Source: Microbotryomycetes sp. JL201 (Eukaryota; Basidiomycota; Microbotryomycetes). From it: a stretch of DNA of 64,000 nt. The position numbers and the translations under genes are program-made. Below the pieces are notes generated by a model. The model had not been told where the DNA came from and made no database searches. It saw only the letters and a list, made by a program, of their open reading frames with translations. Positions 34,789 through 47,303 of this stretch are shown here, piece after piece. Numbering within the stretch: position 1 is the stretch's first letter; every line of letters begins with the position of its first letter. Location: positions 186,001-250,000 of the forward strand of contig JAQYUZ010000017.1 of the NCBI GenBank assembly GCA_033819885.1, in the 5' to 3' direction.

Positions 34789-37700
34789 ATGGCCGGCACA
34801 ACGCTGTCGTCGCTGCTCGAGCAGTCTCAGCGGCTGCACACGTCTCTTGTGTCTGGTTCAGGCTTGTCTGACAGACAACACGGCGCCCTGTCTTCGCCCA
34901 ACAAGCTGGCAGCGTCGACGATGAACGCTTCAACAAACAGGCCGCCGTCAGACAATACAACCATGATTAGCTCTGCAGCAACGGCCGGCGCGTCATCTTC
35001 GTTTGACTTGCCCGCGATTCAGCTCGGACTCGACCAGATTGAGCAACACAGTCGACGGATCGCGCAGCGCAGCGCCAAAGAGTTCAAGGGCCAACAGGGC
35101 AGCGCGTCAGTCTGACGAAGATCAAGTGCCACTCTTTCTCCTTGTCTGACGCTTGTGCCACCTGCGCAGCGCATACCTGCTCGCGAGCGGAGGTGTCAAC
35201 GCCGACCAGCTGTCGTCAACCGTCAACGCCGTCAACCTCGCAGGCACGTTCGAACCTTTGCTTCCCTTGAGCGACACGGACGTCGAAGTATGTCGCCCGA
35301 GGCAGATCGATCCCGCGCCAGATTGCTTGTGGCTGACCGCCTCGTACTTGCGCCTATCTAGGGTTACCTGCGACACACTCACGAGCAAACAATCATTTCT
35401 GCCATTGAGGAAGGCAGGCGCCAGACTTCGTTAGACTTTTACCGCAACCTGGACAACTCGATCAGGCGAGACTGGGACAGGCAGAAAGAAAAGCTTTTTG
35501 AGGAGCTTGGCCGACACCATGCCATCAGCGGCGGCGGACAGGCATCTCCTAGCGGCGGCGAAAAGCCTGCGAGCTACGACTCGCCTAGGAAGAAGGGAGC
35601 GGTTGGAGGCTACGACCGAGGTGTGAGTTGGGCAAGCAGTGTCACGAGTGTCAGGATGGCTTGGCTGGCCGGCTAACCGTTGATTGTCCAGTCTCCACTC
35701 GTGGCCATGCCGTCCGCTTCCTCCTCACTGCAGATGCATAGTCGCATGATGAGGTATGACAAGGTTGTTCGCAAGCTTAACGAGTTCCGCAAAGAGGGAT
35801 ACGCTTTTGGCCTCGTCTCGTCGTTCGGAGAAGCCAGCGCGGCGTTGGCGGGCGACTCTGTGAGCTAGACGCGCCAGCTACAGTTTGAAGCCGCATCCTG
35901 ACTGCCGTGAACTAGAAAACTATCCAAACGACCGAATCATGGAGGTTGCTATCTCACATTGTCCAAGAGCGAGACGTTCTCAATGGCGAATTTCAACGAA
36001 CGGCTCTGCAAGAGCGACAATATGCGGCTGCGTATCTAGCTAAGGACCAGGAGAGCCTCGATGCCGTCCAATTACGTCAGATGTTTGGTCAGGGTTCACG
36101 CGCCTACCTCGAGGAACAGTGAGATCGCAGCGCTTTCTTGGTGACAGTATGAGTCTGCTCACTTTGGGGATATGCGCAGGTTCATGAGCTACGTTGAAAA
36201 GACACTTGCCTCGAGGCCCGCGGAGGCCAACCTTGGTGGCGTCCCGTCGATTCAACACAAGATCCGAGCTTTCTTGGCCGTCAAATACCAAAAACAAGGA
36301 CAGTGGACGAACCAGAATCTCGAGATTGTCAGCGATACTCCCGTTTGGGCTCGTATCTATTACTTGCTGCGGGCAGGTTACACAAAAGAGGCATTGACGT
36401 TTGCGACAGAAAACGAGTCACAAATTCAAAAGCTCGAGAAGAGCTTCGTTGCTTACTTCAAAGCTTGGCTCGACAGTCCCGACAGGCGGTGAGCTTGCCA
36501 CCACTGAGCGAGACAGTCACGTGGAGCTAATCTATCCGTTGTGCTCTGGACGCAGCCTTCCAAAACTTTTGCGCGACCGCTTCTTGTCCGAATATAACCA
36601 GCGCATCCGGTACTTGACCGACACGTCTGACCCCTACAAACATGCCTTGTTCAAGCTGATCGGACGCGTCGAGATCAACAGGCGTAATGTGCCTGGCGTG
36701 ACGCAAACGACCGAGGACTGGCTTTGGTTTCAATTGAGTCTCGTACGCGAGACTAACGGCCCGGGAGAAGCGGCACACGAGCGATATGGACTTCGAGACT
36801 TGGCAAAAGTGCTTGTCAAATTCGGAGAAGGACATTTCGATCCAAGAGGCACGAGACCGGTTCTATATTTCCAGGTTTTGCTGCTGTGCGGCCAATTTGA
36901 GAGGGTGAGCGCACACGAGATTCCACGCTGAGCGCGCACTGACTTTGAGCCAAATCTGCAGGCAATCGCTTTCTTGTACTTGCATGCGCAGTACCAGACT
37001 GACGCGGTCCACTTTGCTATCGCGCTGGCTTATTATGGCTTGCTTAGGATACCCGGAAAGCAAAAGTCGTCGGATGTGGACCTCTGTGCGTGTGTCTGAC
37101 TTCCCATTGAGCACCCGTTTAGTTGACACACAACATGCAGTGGTTGCGGACCATGACGGATCAGGGTACGAGGCGCCTCGTCTCAATTTCGCCCGTCTGA
37201 TACAACGGTACACACGAGCGTTCGCCCACACTGACACGGAGGAGGCACTCAACTACTTGTACCTGGTCTGCCTGAACGCTGACGTGCCGGAACCGATCGG
37301 TAAAGAGCAAGTGTCGCTGTGTCACGACTATATTCGTGAGCTTGTCATGGATACGCGCAAGTACTCGCAACTGCTCGGCGACGTTCGCAACGATGGTACC
37401 AAAATCCCTGGGCAGATCGAACGAGACCTGAAGCTCGTGCACCTCAAGGACGAGCGGTCTTACTTGCTGGGAATCGTCAAGGCCGCCGCCCAACGTGCGG
37501 ACCAAGAAAAGAGGTTTTCCGAAGCCATCTTGCTATACAATCTTGCCGAAGAGTATGACTCTGTTATCGCTGTCCTCAACGCCGAGCTCGGCGTGTCATT
37601 GTCAAAGCCTTCGATGAACGCCGCGGAATCGACAGACCAGGCATACTTTAGCAAAGGCGAGACTGTCGGCCTTGCAGCAGGTCAGGACGATATTGCAAAA

Positions 37701-38357
37701 GTCGCACGCAGTATACTGGAGCATTACGACAGGTCGAGCGGCATGAGCGGACGGGTGTCGCGCAAGAACAGGGAGACATGTGAGGTCTTGTTGAGGCTCA
37801 AGGAGGCCATGGTCTCGTACGAGCAGAACAAGCTCGATAGTGCATTACAGGCGAGTGCAAAAGTGAAGTGCTTCCATCCGAACGGGTCGGCTGACAGGAG
37901 GCTCTCGTTTGCAGACAATCGAAGACATCAACATTATTCCGTTGCATGGTGACTTGCCGTCAATCATTCGGGCCGCAGACGATTTCAAGGATTTGGACGA
38001 TGCCATCATTCGCAATTTCGACACCATTTTGTTGACGACGATGAATATGATCTACAAAGCGCACCAACAACTCAAGGACAGTCCGTTTGGAGATGCCAGT
38101 CGGCAACAGGCAAGTCTGCGTCCGCTTGTCAGGCGCTGCGACCGCGCACTCATACTTCTTTGGCCTGCAGCGCATGGCCGAGTTGCGGCAGAAAGCGAGG
38201 TCGTTGATTACGTTCGCCGGCATGGTCAGTCGCATCTTGCAAATGACGTGTCTCTTGAAATGTGTGCTGATGCCACGAATCGTGCCTGCAGCTTCGTTTC
38301 CGGTTGACGAACGAGACGTATAGCCAGTTGACGAGACTGGATGTTTTCATCAGATAG
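34789..38357 (+). CDS. NIC96: Nucleoporin NIC96/NUP93 (with two probable GC-AG introns)
   Basis: Linker nucleoporin of the inner ring of the nuclear pore, an alpha-solenoid protein of about 900 residues. About 12 exons follow from MAGTTLSSLLEQS at 34789. Typical blocks are FDLPAIQLGLDQIEQHSRRI, AYLLASGGVNADQL, WARIYYLLRAGYTKEAL, YKHALFKLIGR, TEDWLWFQLSLVRE, GPGEAAHERYGLRDLAK, YLHAQYQTDAVHFAIALAYYG and ELRQKARSLITFAGM, ending LTRLDVFIR. Two introns near the 3' end use GC donors: CAG|GCGAGT at 37851-37914 and CAG|GCAAGT at 38110-38170. Both join conserved family sequence (SALQ to TIEDINIIPL, and SRQQ to RMAELRQ). In each case an in-frame GT donor a few codons downstream exists as an alternative. 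Confidence 0.93.
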
Positions 38358-38671
38358 ACAAATCTGAAGCATGTCTGTTGTGTCGCAGTTGGCCTCACGT
38401 ATCGCTTCCGCCAACGTTTGCAACGCAGTTGACTGATTTGGATGTCCAATCGGCGGTCCAGACCGTTCTGTGCTGCGCACACTTCGCTTGGAAGCGAAGC
38501 TGCGCGCGAGCAACGCCTTGCCAGGCTCCCAGATCAGCGTGGTAACTGGCCAGCGTCAGAACGACATTGACGCGCACATCCTTGTCCGCCTTTTTTAGGT
38601 TGCACGAGGGTTGCCCGGCGCTTCCGTCTGCGGCTCGTTCAACCACTCGCGTGGCTCGCCCGTGCTCGACG
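38358..38671. other. Intergenic NIC96 / histidine kinase 1
   Basis: About 310 bp upstream of the first kinase. The minus strand is open here in two frames with plausible composition (about 38226-38646), but there is no family match and no clear start. Nothing is called. Confidence 0.4.
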
Positions 38672-41600
38672 ATGACGCCGACTGAGGCAGCTCACTGTGC
38701 GACATGCTCTTGCTACAGTATAGACAACTCGTGGAGCTTGCCAGTCCGCGCTGTCGGCAGCACTAGCGTTGCCAAGCTGTCGTTTGGTTCGCAGGGGGAG
38801 CTCCTCAACACCACTCCCAGTGCTGCTGCACTATTTTTCCCCCCTGCCGACGGAACGATTGCTAGACGTGCTTCAGAACCAGTTCATTCCGCCTATTTCC
38901 TGTCTTCCGATGCGACAGGGGACTCGACCGACTTGCTGGACAAACTCGCGCACGACTCGAGCAAGCTGCAATGGTCGGAAACGTTGACGGTCGAATTGTG
39001 GCGAGGCAAGGTCTCTCACGACGTTCGCTCTTCAATGCTGTTTGATGTCGTTGTGGAGAGAGTGATGCCGGCAGAGCTCTCGGCTTCCGTCCCGTCGGAG
39101 CAAAGCACAATACATGGATGTGAAATGGCGTCGAGAAGCGCTTCGACTCCGCCTTCTACCTCGTCGTATTCGCAGCAACAACGGAACGGGCACCTTGCCC
39201 CCTCAGTGCGTTACGAAATGATTGTCCTGCGTCCGAGTGTTATACAGGCGACAGATTCAGCCAGAGCGGCCGCGAACGCTCAGTTCCAAGTCGGCTCAAA
39301 ATCGACTCCTGTGCTTGAAACATGGACGAAACTGAGTCGACAGGCCCTGAATAGGCTGACGTCGACCTGGCACGAGCGCGAAGAAAGGCCCAGCTCTATG
39401 GAAGTTTACAGCGCGCTAAAACATATGACTGCTCGAGTCACATCAGACAGAGACACTGAAGAGCAATTCAGCAATGACGCCCAAGGCTACGATGTTGAGA
39501 TTACCCAGGGAGACAGCACCATGTCGACCCTGCCTCAGATCTCGGATGGCAAGCTCAGTCCTATCGGCCTGGCCGAACTAGTTGATCATTTGCCTACAAT
39601 CGTGTTTACCTCTGCGCCTGACGGTCAAGTCACCTGGCTCAACAAGGCTTGGAGCGAATTTACAGGTCTCGGTCCCGTGGAATCACTTGATTATCAAACG
39701 TGGCAGAGCATGTTTAACGAAGAGGATCTCGTACGCGTCATTCCAATCTGGGTCAACGCCATGGCAACAGGCGAGCCGTTCAGTTTCGAGTATAGAGTCA
39801 AGAGACGAGATGGACAGCAGAGGTGGTGCGTGTGTGCCGGCCGAGCAGTCAAGGACTCGGACAGCGGCAAAGTGCTCAACTGGTGCTGCTCAATCGTCGA
39901 GGTCGAAGGACTCGTCAGAGCCAGAGCCGAGGCCTTGCGCGTCAAAGAACACATTCGACGCGTACTTTCGACCGCAGATATCGTCCTGCTTTCCGTCGAT
40001 TCAGACACTCTGGTCACGTTCTTCGAAGGCAATGTCGAGCTAGCGAGATCCCTGGGTCATCCGGGAGCGCCTTCGCAGTCGACACCAATCATTGCTGGCC
40101 AGACAAGGCTTTGCGACCTGTTTGCTGGCGACGAACGGTTGGGTCAAGCTGTTGATCAAATTCTCGTTGGACGCGAGCACAGTGTGTCGCTACTGTTATC
40201 GTTTGGGAACGATGCGCAGCACGTGCGCTTTCAGGCGAGTCTAGGAGGAGATGGTGTTTCGAAACAAGCTGACGGGGATATTCGCTTTTGACGATAGCTC
40301 ATGTCCCTAGAAGGAAATAGTCCTGGATCGTCGGCTGGCGTCGTGATCATTGCCACGGATGCCACGCTCGGCATCAAAACCGAGGCAGAGTGGAAAGAGA
40401 GTTATCGAATGCAGGCGGAACTACGAGCCTCAGAGACGGCTGCGAACGAAGCCAATCGCCTCAAGTGAGTTGTCAAGCACGAATCCTTTCCTTTGTGCAG
40501 ACTGTAACGATGTCTCGCGCGCTACAGGACAGAGTTTTTGAGTGTGATCAGTCACGAGATTAGGACGCCGATTGCCGGCGTGCTGTCCATCTGCGAACTC
40601 TTGCAAGCGTCGCCCGACCTTAGTCAAGAGCACCGATTGCTTGTCCAGAAGGCCGCAAAATGCGGAGACAACTTGCTCGAGCTCGTAGGAATGGTTCTCG
40701 ACGTCAGAAAAGTGGAAGCTGGAGAGTTTGAATTGGAAGAAGCGCCCATCAAGGTTGCAGACATGCTCGAAGACGCCAGATTGTTCTCGTTGGCAGTGAG
40801 CCAGAAGGTGAATCAACGGGCAACATGGTGGTTTATTCGACAACTGACGATGAAGCGTTGTCTACAGCATTTAGCGTTCCGTGAAGAGGTCGGGCCATGT
40901 TTTGATGGGTTCTTGCTCGGCGACCGCTTGCGGATCAGGCAAATCTTGGCAAACGGCTTGTCGAATGCCATCAAATTCACCAAGAGCGGTTTTGTTACTC
41001 TACGACTGCGGCAAGAGGATTCTGCCGTGGAAGACGATCGTGTTTGGCTCAGGTTTGAGATTGAAGACAGTGGCGAGGGTATTCACGCCGATGTTCTCCC
41101 GACGCTGTTCCAGCCATTCAGGTGAGCTCACACTTACGCGGAAGCTGCATGGTCCGGATGACTCATTGCTTCCTCTAGACAAGCCGATGCATCTACTGCA
41201 CGGAGGTTCGGTGGAAGCGGTCTCGGACTTGTCATTTCGCGCAAGTTTGTCGAACTGATGGGAGGCGAGGCGTGGCTCGAGTCGGAGTTGGGTAAAGGAA
41301 CGAAGATGATCGTTCGTATGCCTCTCCGACGGGCAACGTCACAGACATGCAAGGCAGTCAGCCAGGAGAGTTACGTCTCTCCCGAAACGACGGCGTTGCA
41401 ACATCGAGCAATCGCGGCCAACCGCAGGGCGTCCATCACGTCGATGCCTGACAAGGTCAAGATATTGCTAGCGGAAGACAACGACGTGCTCCGAGAGATT
41501 TTGACGCGGACTTTGGAAAAGCGCAATTTTTACGTTCGCGCGGTCGAAGATGGAGCCTCTGCTGTGGCCGAAATACACCAGAACAGGTACGATCTAATCT

Positions 41601-41836
41601 TGATGGATGGGCAGATGCCGTCAATGTCGGGTCTGGGCGCTACGAGGCTGATTCGACATTCGAGCAACGCCCGAGTGCGCAAGGTGCCAATCATTGCCTT
41701 GACTGCGTCTGCCATCGAAGGAGAGAAAGAGAGGTGTCTAGAGGGTGGTATGAACGACTTTATTACAAAGCCTGTGCGTGCCATCGATCTCGAAGCTGCC
41801 ATCTGGCGACAACTTCGGCCGGGCTCGACCGATTAA
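38672..41836 (+). CDS. PAS-containing cytosolic hybrid histidine kinase, copy 1
   Basis: Two-component sensor of 975 predicted residues, with no membrane segment. Five exons (38672-40253, 40311-40464, 40528-40807, 40868-41121, 41179-41836) sum exactly to 976 codons. Order: Ser-rich N-terminus; PAS domain near residues 300-425 (LPTIVFTSAPDGQVTWLNKAWSEFTG); a second PAS-like region; DHp with SHEIRTP (His588); HATPase with NAIKFT, DSGEGI and GGSGLGL; receiver with LILMDGQMP (Asp900) and a KPVR loop. It should signal through Ypd1-type phosphotransfer to HOG or related outputs, by analogy with other fungal kinases. The intron 40808-40867 is 60 nt, in frame and without stop, so retention would insert 20 residues between DHp and the ATPase domain. 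The stimulus is unknown. Confidence 0.93.
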
Positions 41837-42192
41837 CGGAAGATGAACGAGTCAACAGCGCCGCAAGCTTTGAGCTGGCTATATTCTGCCTTGTATAAGT
41901 GTTTTGTACGCGATTGTTGTTGACCGTATGCATTGCATTGTGTCTGATCCGATGACGCACGTACTCGATCGGACGGCCATCTTTTCGCCGCGCCGGCAAG
42001 AGTCCGACTTTGCTCAGAATGGTAAAGGAAATCTACACGCCCTTGCACGAGACTCGCTCAGCCGTCTGAAAGACTGTAGTCCCGCTCGCGTTGGCTTGGC
42101 ATAATACCAGTGATCGCCCGCAGCAGATTCATCAAACAAGCGAGGCCACCGCCTTGTCGTCGTCGTCGCCATCGTCTTGTCGATCCCGACGC
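41837..42192. other. Intergenic between the two histidine kinases
   Basis: About 350 bp with the promoter of kinase 2. No separate gene is seen. The kinase 2 frame is open for about 100 nt upstream of the chosen ATG. Confidence 0.5.
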
Positions 42193-45167
42193 ATGGCGGC
42201 GTTGCCTGTCATTCATCTTGACAGGCGTGCGCGAATCACACGCGTCAATACTGCTGCTGGGCGACTTCTCTTTGGCGAAATACCCGATCGCCTGCCTGTA
42301 GATGGCGCGCCGTATCTCTCTAGTGTCGACGCAGCGTCAGATCACGGCTTGCAACACACTCTGACACGGTGGACTGGCCAATGTAGGGCCCTGCAATGGG
42401 GCCAGACCGTACAGATCAGATGCAGAGTCCGCTCGGTGAGCGCCGAGGCTCGTCACGTCGCATGCGAGGCTGTAGTCGAGCAAATGGACAACGTCAAGAC
42501 TACACACGATACTTTTTGGCAAATCACACTAGTCAAACCGAGCGCCAGCGTCAAGCCCTTCGCACAAGACCCAACTGAGCCGGGTCCGATTCAAACACGT
42601 GACCAAGACACACGCGCAACTGTTGCAGAGTATGGGTCCGCGGAAGAAAACAAGGATGAGGATGAGGACGTCGACACGTCAAACAGGATACCGAACGCGC
42701 TCGACCTGTACCCGACTCTAGACAATTTTACCTCGAAACTGGCCGAGATTGATGTCTCGGAAGTCATAACACATATTACACACCTGACCACACGGGACGA
42801 CATTCACGAGACTACAGGCGTCAGATCGCAGGCGTCGCTGCAAGAGGCACTCCAGGAGACTCGCAATGCGCTCTCCCATGCCGAAATGCTCAGGCTCCTT
42901 GACACATTGGCACCAGTGAGCTATCTGTTCCTGTCTCATAGCAAAGTTTTGCGGCTGACCGCCATGTTGTACTCATTAGATGACATTTGTGACGGACGGC
43001 AAAGGCCAGTTACTCTGGCTTAGCGAACAGTATTACTTGTACACTGGCTGTGGACCGCAGTGTACTTCGGTCGAGTTCGTGGCCAACTATTTTGAAGGCG
43101 ACCTGCATCGCGTGTTGCCGATCTATATGGGCGGCGTTGCGCGCGGCGAGCCCTACAAGTTCGAATATCGACTTCGCCGAGCGGACGCATCTTATCAATG
43201 GTTTCTCTGCGAAGGAAACCCAATCAGAAACGCGGACGGCGACGTCTTCATGTACGCAGGATCTATCACAAACGTTGATGAACTTGTCAAGTCGCGACAT
43301 GACGCCCTCTCGGTACGAGCCCACGTCCGAGCGGCATTGACCGGCGCCAACATCGTCATGCTGAGCGTGGATCTTGATGATCGGATTCAGTTCTACGAAG
43401 GTGATTTGGACATGCTTTGGTCCATCCAGCACAGTCATGAAAACTTGCCCACTTCCGAACGTCCGCCGATCATCGTCGGGAAAACACTGCTGGATGAGCT
43501 CTGGCCAGACGAAAGGGTCAAAGAGACGATCAGCAGGGCTTTGGAAGAGCCAGACCAGTTCTTTGCCAAGATGTTTGATTACAAGGACGTCAGTGGTTCC
43601 ACAAAGTATTCGAGGTACCGCGTGAGTTGTCAACTGTGCTAAACGGAAGCAGACGTGACGTTGATCTGTTATTGTTGGCGATGATGTCCAGATTGGTGCT
43701 ACTCGAGGCGGGCTCGACAAGGAAGACCATGAGATTACTGGCGTCGTCATTGTCGCTGGGGATGTGACAGCTCAAATCAATGCCGACGTGCTTCTCAAAA
43801 AGACTGTGCAGGACCACGAGCAGCTGCGACAATCCGAGTTGGCGGCACAAGAAGCTTCGCGCCTCAAGACGACGTTCCTCCAACTGCTCAGTCACGAAAT
43901 TCGTAGTCCGATCGCTGGCATGATTGGCATTTGCGAGCTCTTGCTCGAGGATGCCAGCTTGTCTGAGGCTCATCGATCACTCGTCAGCAAATGTTTGAGA
44001 TTGGGCGAGATCCAACTTGAGCTCGTCAACGCCGTGCTCGACTTGCGCAAGCTCGAACAGAACGAAATGACGATCGAGTCAGAGTCATTTGAGCTTGAGC
44101 AATTGATCGCAGACGCACGATTGTATTCCTTGGCGGCTCAGCAGAAAGGGTTGACGTACACTGATGTGATGGAGGAGGGCATTTACGAGGCGACGTTGCT
44201 CGGAGACAGACTTCGATTGCGTCAAGTGCTCGCCAACGCACTCTCGAACGCAATTAAATTTACCCAAAAAGGTGGCGTTACGTTCAAGGTTCGTCAGACC
44301 GGCGAGACGAGTGACTCTGTCGTGATTTTGTTTTCGGTCGAAGACACTGGCGAGGGCATACCGGAGAATGTTTTGCCAAAGCTGTTTCAACCTTTTAAAC
44401 AAGCAGATGCGTCGACAGCGCGTACGCATGGCGGTACTGGTCTTGGTCTCGCCATTGCCAAGAGCCTCGTCGAGCTTATGAACGGCAAAGTCGATCTGAA
44501 ATCTGTCGAAGGCAAAGGGACGACATTCACGGCCGAGATTCCGTTGCGTAAAGCGCCTTTTGATCATGTTGGCAGGACCGCGTACGGACCAAAAGTCGAA
44601 TTGGGCATCGTCAACGGATCCAGTGTCGACCATGGCGGCAGAGCGGCCAAGGACGTCAAGGTCTTGCTTGCTGAAGGTGAGTCTTTTGCGCGAATCTCTT
44701 CTCTTTTTTGAGCCCATCTGAGCGATGAACGCTACTTGTGTGCTCGAGTAGATAACGAAGTACTGCGTACGATTGTGACGAAGCTTTTGCACAAGATGGG
44801 TTTCGCGGTATGGACGGCCAAGGATGGAAGCGACGCTATTGAAGCTGCTCGACGTCAGACTTTCGACGTGGTGCTAATGGACTGCATGATGCCTGGTGTC
44901 GATGGTTACGAGGCGACTCGAGCGATTCGCAAAATGGGCAAACCGACAAAGATCATTGCACTGACTGCGAATGCAGTGCTTGGCGACGAACAGAGGTGTC
45001 TCGAGGCGGGTATGCATGCATATATGAGCAAGGTGAGCCGCCATTTTCTTGGCCGTCAGAAATCGCGCCTTTGCTGAATTCTCGGCTTGTTTTGCTGAAT
45101 CGAGCAGCCCGTACGCGCCAAGCATCTGGAAGAGACCATCTGGCGGGTGTTGCAAGAAGGTGCATGA
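42193..45167 (+). CDS. PAS-containing cytosolic hybrid histidine kinase, copy 2
   Basis: Second hybrid kinase on the same strand, 896 predicted residues. Five GT-AG exons (42193-42915, 42980-43621, 43692-44676, 44752-45032, 45108-45167) sum exactly to 897 codons. It starts MAALPVIHLDRRARITRVN, with a short PAS-like segment. A PAS domain follows (VTDGKGQLLWLSEQYYLYTG, PIYMGGVARGEPYKFEYRLRR). DHp has SHEIRSP (His523). The HATPase has NAIKFT, DTGEGI and GGTGLGL. The receiver has VLLAEDNEVL, LMDCMMPG (Asp827) and KPVRAK. Architecture matches copy 1 including a PAS-proximal ITxVxEL/VEVEGL segment, so the pair looks like an old tandem duplication with diverged N-termini. All catalytic motifs are intact in both. 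Confidence 0.93.
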
Positions 45168-45499
45168 TTTGCACACACGAGAGGGGCATGCTATTTGGAC
45201 GTGGTGTGAGACCTTGCGTTTTTAATGTTGTTGTGCAATTTCTTCATACATCTATCCAATTCCGATTTGGCTTGGTAACGAGCTTTGTTGACTGTCCAGT
45301 TTCGGCGTCTTGCTCACCCCTCGCCTGCTTTCGCGCTCATTCGTTCGGTGACTCGTTCCTGTTCAAGAGAGAGTTGTGCGTTGTTTCTTGCTGTTTGGGA
45401 ACAGCTGCCAGCAAGAGGAAAAACGCCGTAGCGATCGCCCAGAGTTGAGCGAATCTCGTCTCGCTCGTCAACTGGGACCCTTATTCTCCGCGGTCAAGC
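45168..45499. other. Intergenic, upstream of membrane protein gene
   Basis: About 330 bp with the 3' flank of kinase 2 and the promoter of the next gene. No feature is recognised. Confidence 0.5.
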
Positions 45500-47303
45500 A
45501 TGTCTGGTGAGTCACTCGTCGATGTGCGACGTCTGCGAGCTGGTTGTCGTTCAAGATGCTCGCACGTGAGAGCGTAGCACTCGGTTTGTTGGACGCCGAG
45601 CCTTGGACGCCAAGCAACCCGACAAAGATGGCCCGCGAGCGGCACCATCGGCCAATCCATCGGCACGAGATTAGGTTCAACACATTCCAGAGTGCCCTCC
45701 GCGTGTGACCGAGCTCATCGCGTGCGTTGATCGGCTCGCGTCGTCAGGAATGACGCTCGCAGACGAAGGGTTTCAAACACGCCTACTCTGCAGCCGCACA
45801 GCTCGTCCGAGCCGGGCATGGACAGCGCGTGGCATGTCAACAAAGACTCAGAGGCATGCGCTTGTGCTTGTCTGGACCCCGACTCTAGCCTGGCTTGACC
45901 TTTGCCCTGCGCTGCGGTGCGCTGTTGGTCCGCTCGGCACGCGTCCGCCGCTGCTAAAATTGACTATGCGCGCGCAGACTCGTCAAAACAATACATCACA
46001 AAGCTTGCAGACACATAACTGACACGATCTTGTCCAAACATACACAGGCATCGCAGCTCCTGGTGATGCAACGGCACCTGGTCCGGTCACACAGGTCCAA
46101 GGCTCGGATCAGATCGTGCCCGTGTCGACGGGCTCGGCTTCGACGAGTACGGCAAACTCAGACTTTCCAGTGGCTGCAATCGCGCTCGTCTCAATCGTCG
46201 CAGGCGTCGTCTTTCTCGTCGTGCTGTACAAACTGTACCGGTGGTATTACCGAAGAGAACAATCGCCACTGCCAGAAGCGAGACTGCCGACAATGACGAG
46301 TACCGGCACCCTCATCGGCGGCTTTGACCGACATTCGCGGAGCATGAGCGCCATAGGCTTGCTGTCCGCGGCCGCAGGCACAGCGAGCAGGCAACGACAA
46401 GAGAGCTGGGCCGGCGAAAGCAGTTTGAACGAAAAAGATTGGTCGCCGACAGCCAGTCCGGGTACGCTCAGTCCACCGCCTGGTGCACTCACTTTCGACT
46501 CGGGCAGCAACGGAAGCAATGGCAGCTTGTCTGCCATGGCAGGCGCAATGAACACGGCAGCCAGTCGCAATTCGCTCGCTTCGTCGTCGTACGGTGCCCC
46601 AAGAAGGTCCTTCTATGGCAACAACGCCCAGGTCGGCAGTGGACCTTTTTTGCGAAGTATGCCGTCGTCCAGCCGGCTCAACGGCGCACCACATAACCCG
46701 CATTCGCGTATCGACATCCGACCGCCGGCACCCCTTGCTCCACCACCTGGCACAGTCATTGCCAAAACAAAATCGAGCTTGGACTTTGCGCCTTCGAGTG
46801 GCATCACGCCCATCGAAAATGGTCAGGGAGAGCTCTCGCCGCTTCAGTCGGCACTCGCAAACGTTGGCGACGGATCTACGAGGTATATCTCGTCGTCGCA
46901 GGCCGCTCACGAAAATCAGCGACGCTTGAAGAAGCTGCATACCAGTCGGACCAACCTTTCGTCAGCGTCCTCGTCATTGGACCCGAGTCCAACTGCTTCG
47001 TCGTCCGGCCTGCGAAGCGCGTACCAAGCTCAAGCACCGTTGCCCGTTGACACTGCTCTCGCCAACTCTTCACATGCATCTTTTGCGCACGTTGATCCTA
47101 CATCGCCTCTTGAAAGGCTGCAGCAACAGATTGTGCAGCAGCAAGCACGTATGAGCGGCAGTCACGTCACCGACGATGGCGTTTCGTCGATGGTCATCGC
47201 AGATGAACAAAGCGTTGGTAGCAGCAGCTTGGACGCGAGCAGCGACGAAGGATACCGCGCACCCGGCCAAGTTCTCGCTGATCGCCTCTCGCCCAAAGCT
47301 TGA
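45500..47303 (+). CDS. Single-pass membrane protein with long Ser-rich cytosolic tail
   Basis: Predicted 420-residue protein. The proposed first coding exon is only 7 nt (45500-45506, MSG with the third codon split), followed by a 541-nt intron and exon 46048-47303, together exactly 421 codons. The N-terminus (IAAPGDATAPGPVTQVQG, then Ser/Thr-rich) is short and lacks a signal peptide. One membrane segment follows (FPVAAIALVSIVAGVVFLVVLYKLYRW) with a basic stop-transfer flank. The tail of about 340 residues is Ser/Pro rich and low complexity. No domain is recognised. The main exon is convincing. The tiny first exon is inferred from a GTGAGT donor and exact phase and is less certain. Confidence 0.7.

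Noticed and set aside
38226-38646. Minus-strand open frames downstream of NIC96 with plausible composition
   Set aside because: No family match, no good ATG, and overlap with the last NIC96 exon; probably codon-symmetry shadows.
40234-40310. CAG|GCGAGT at the end of kinase 1 exon 1 as a further GC donor
   Set aside because: It is phase 0, but the next exon needs phase 1; the GT donor at 40254 gives the correct frame.
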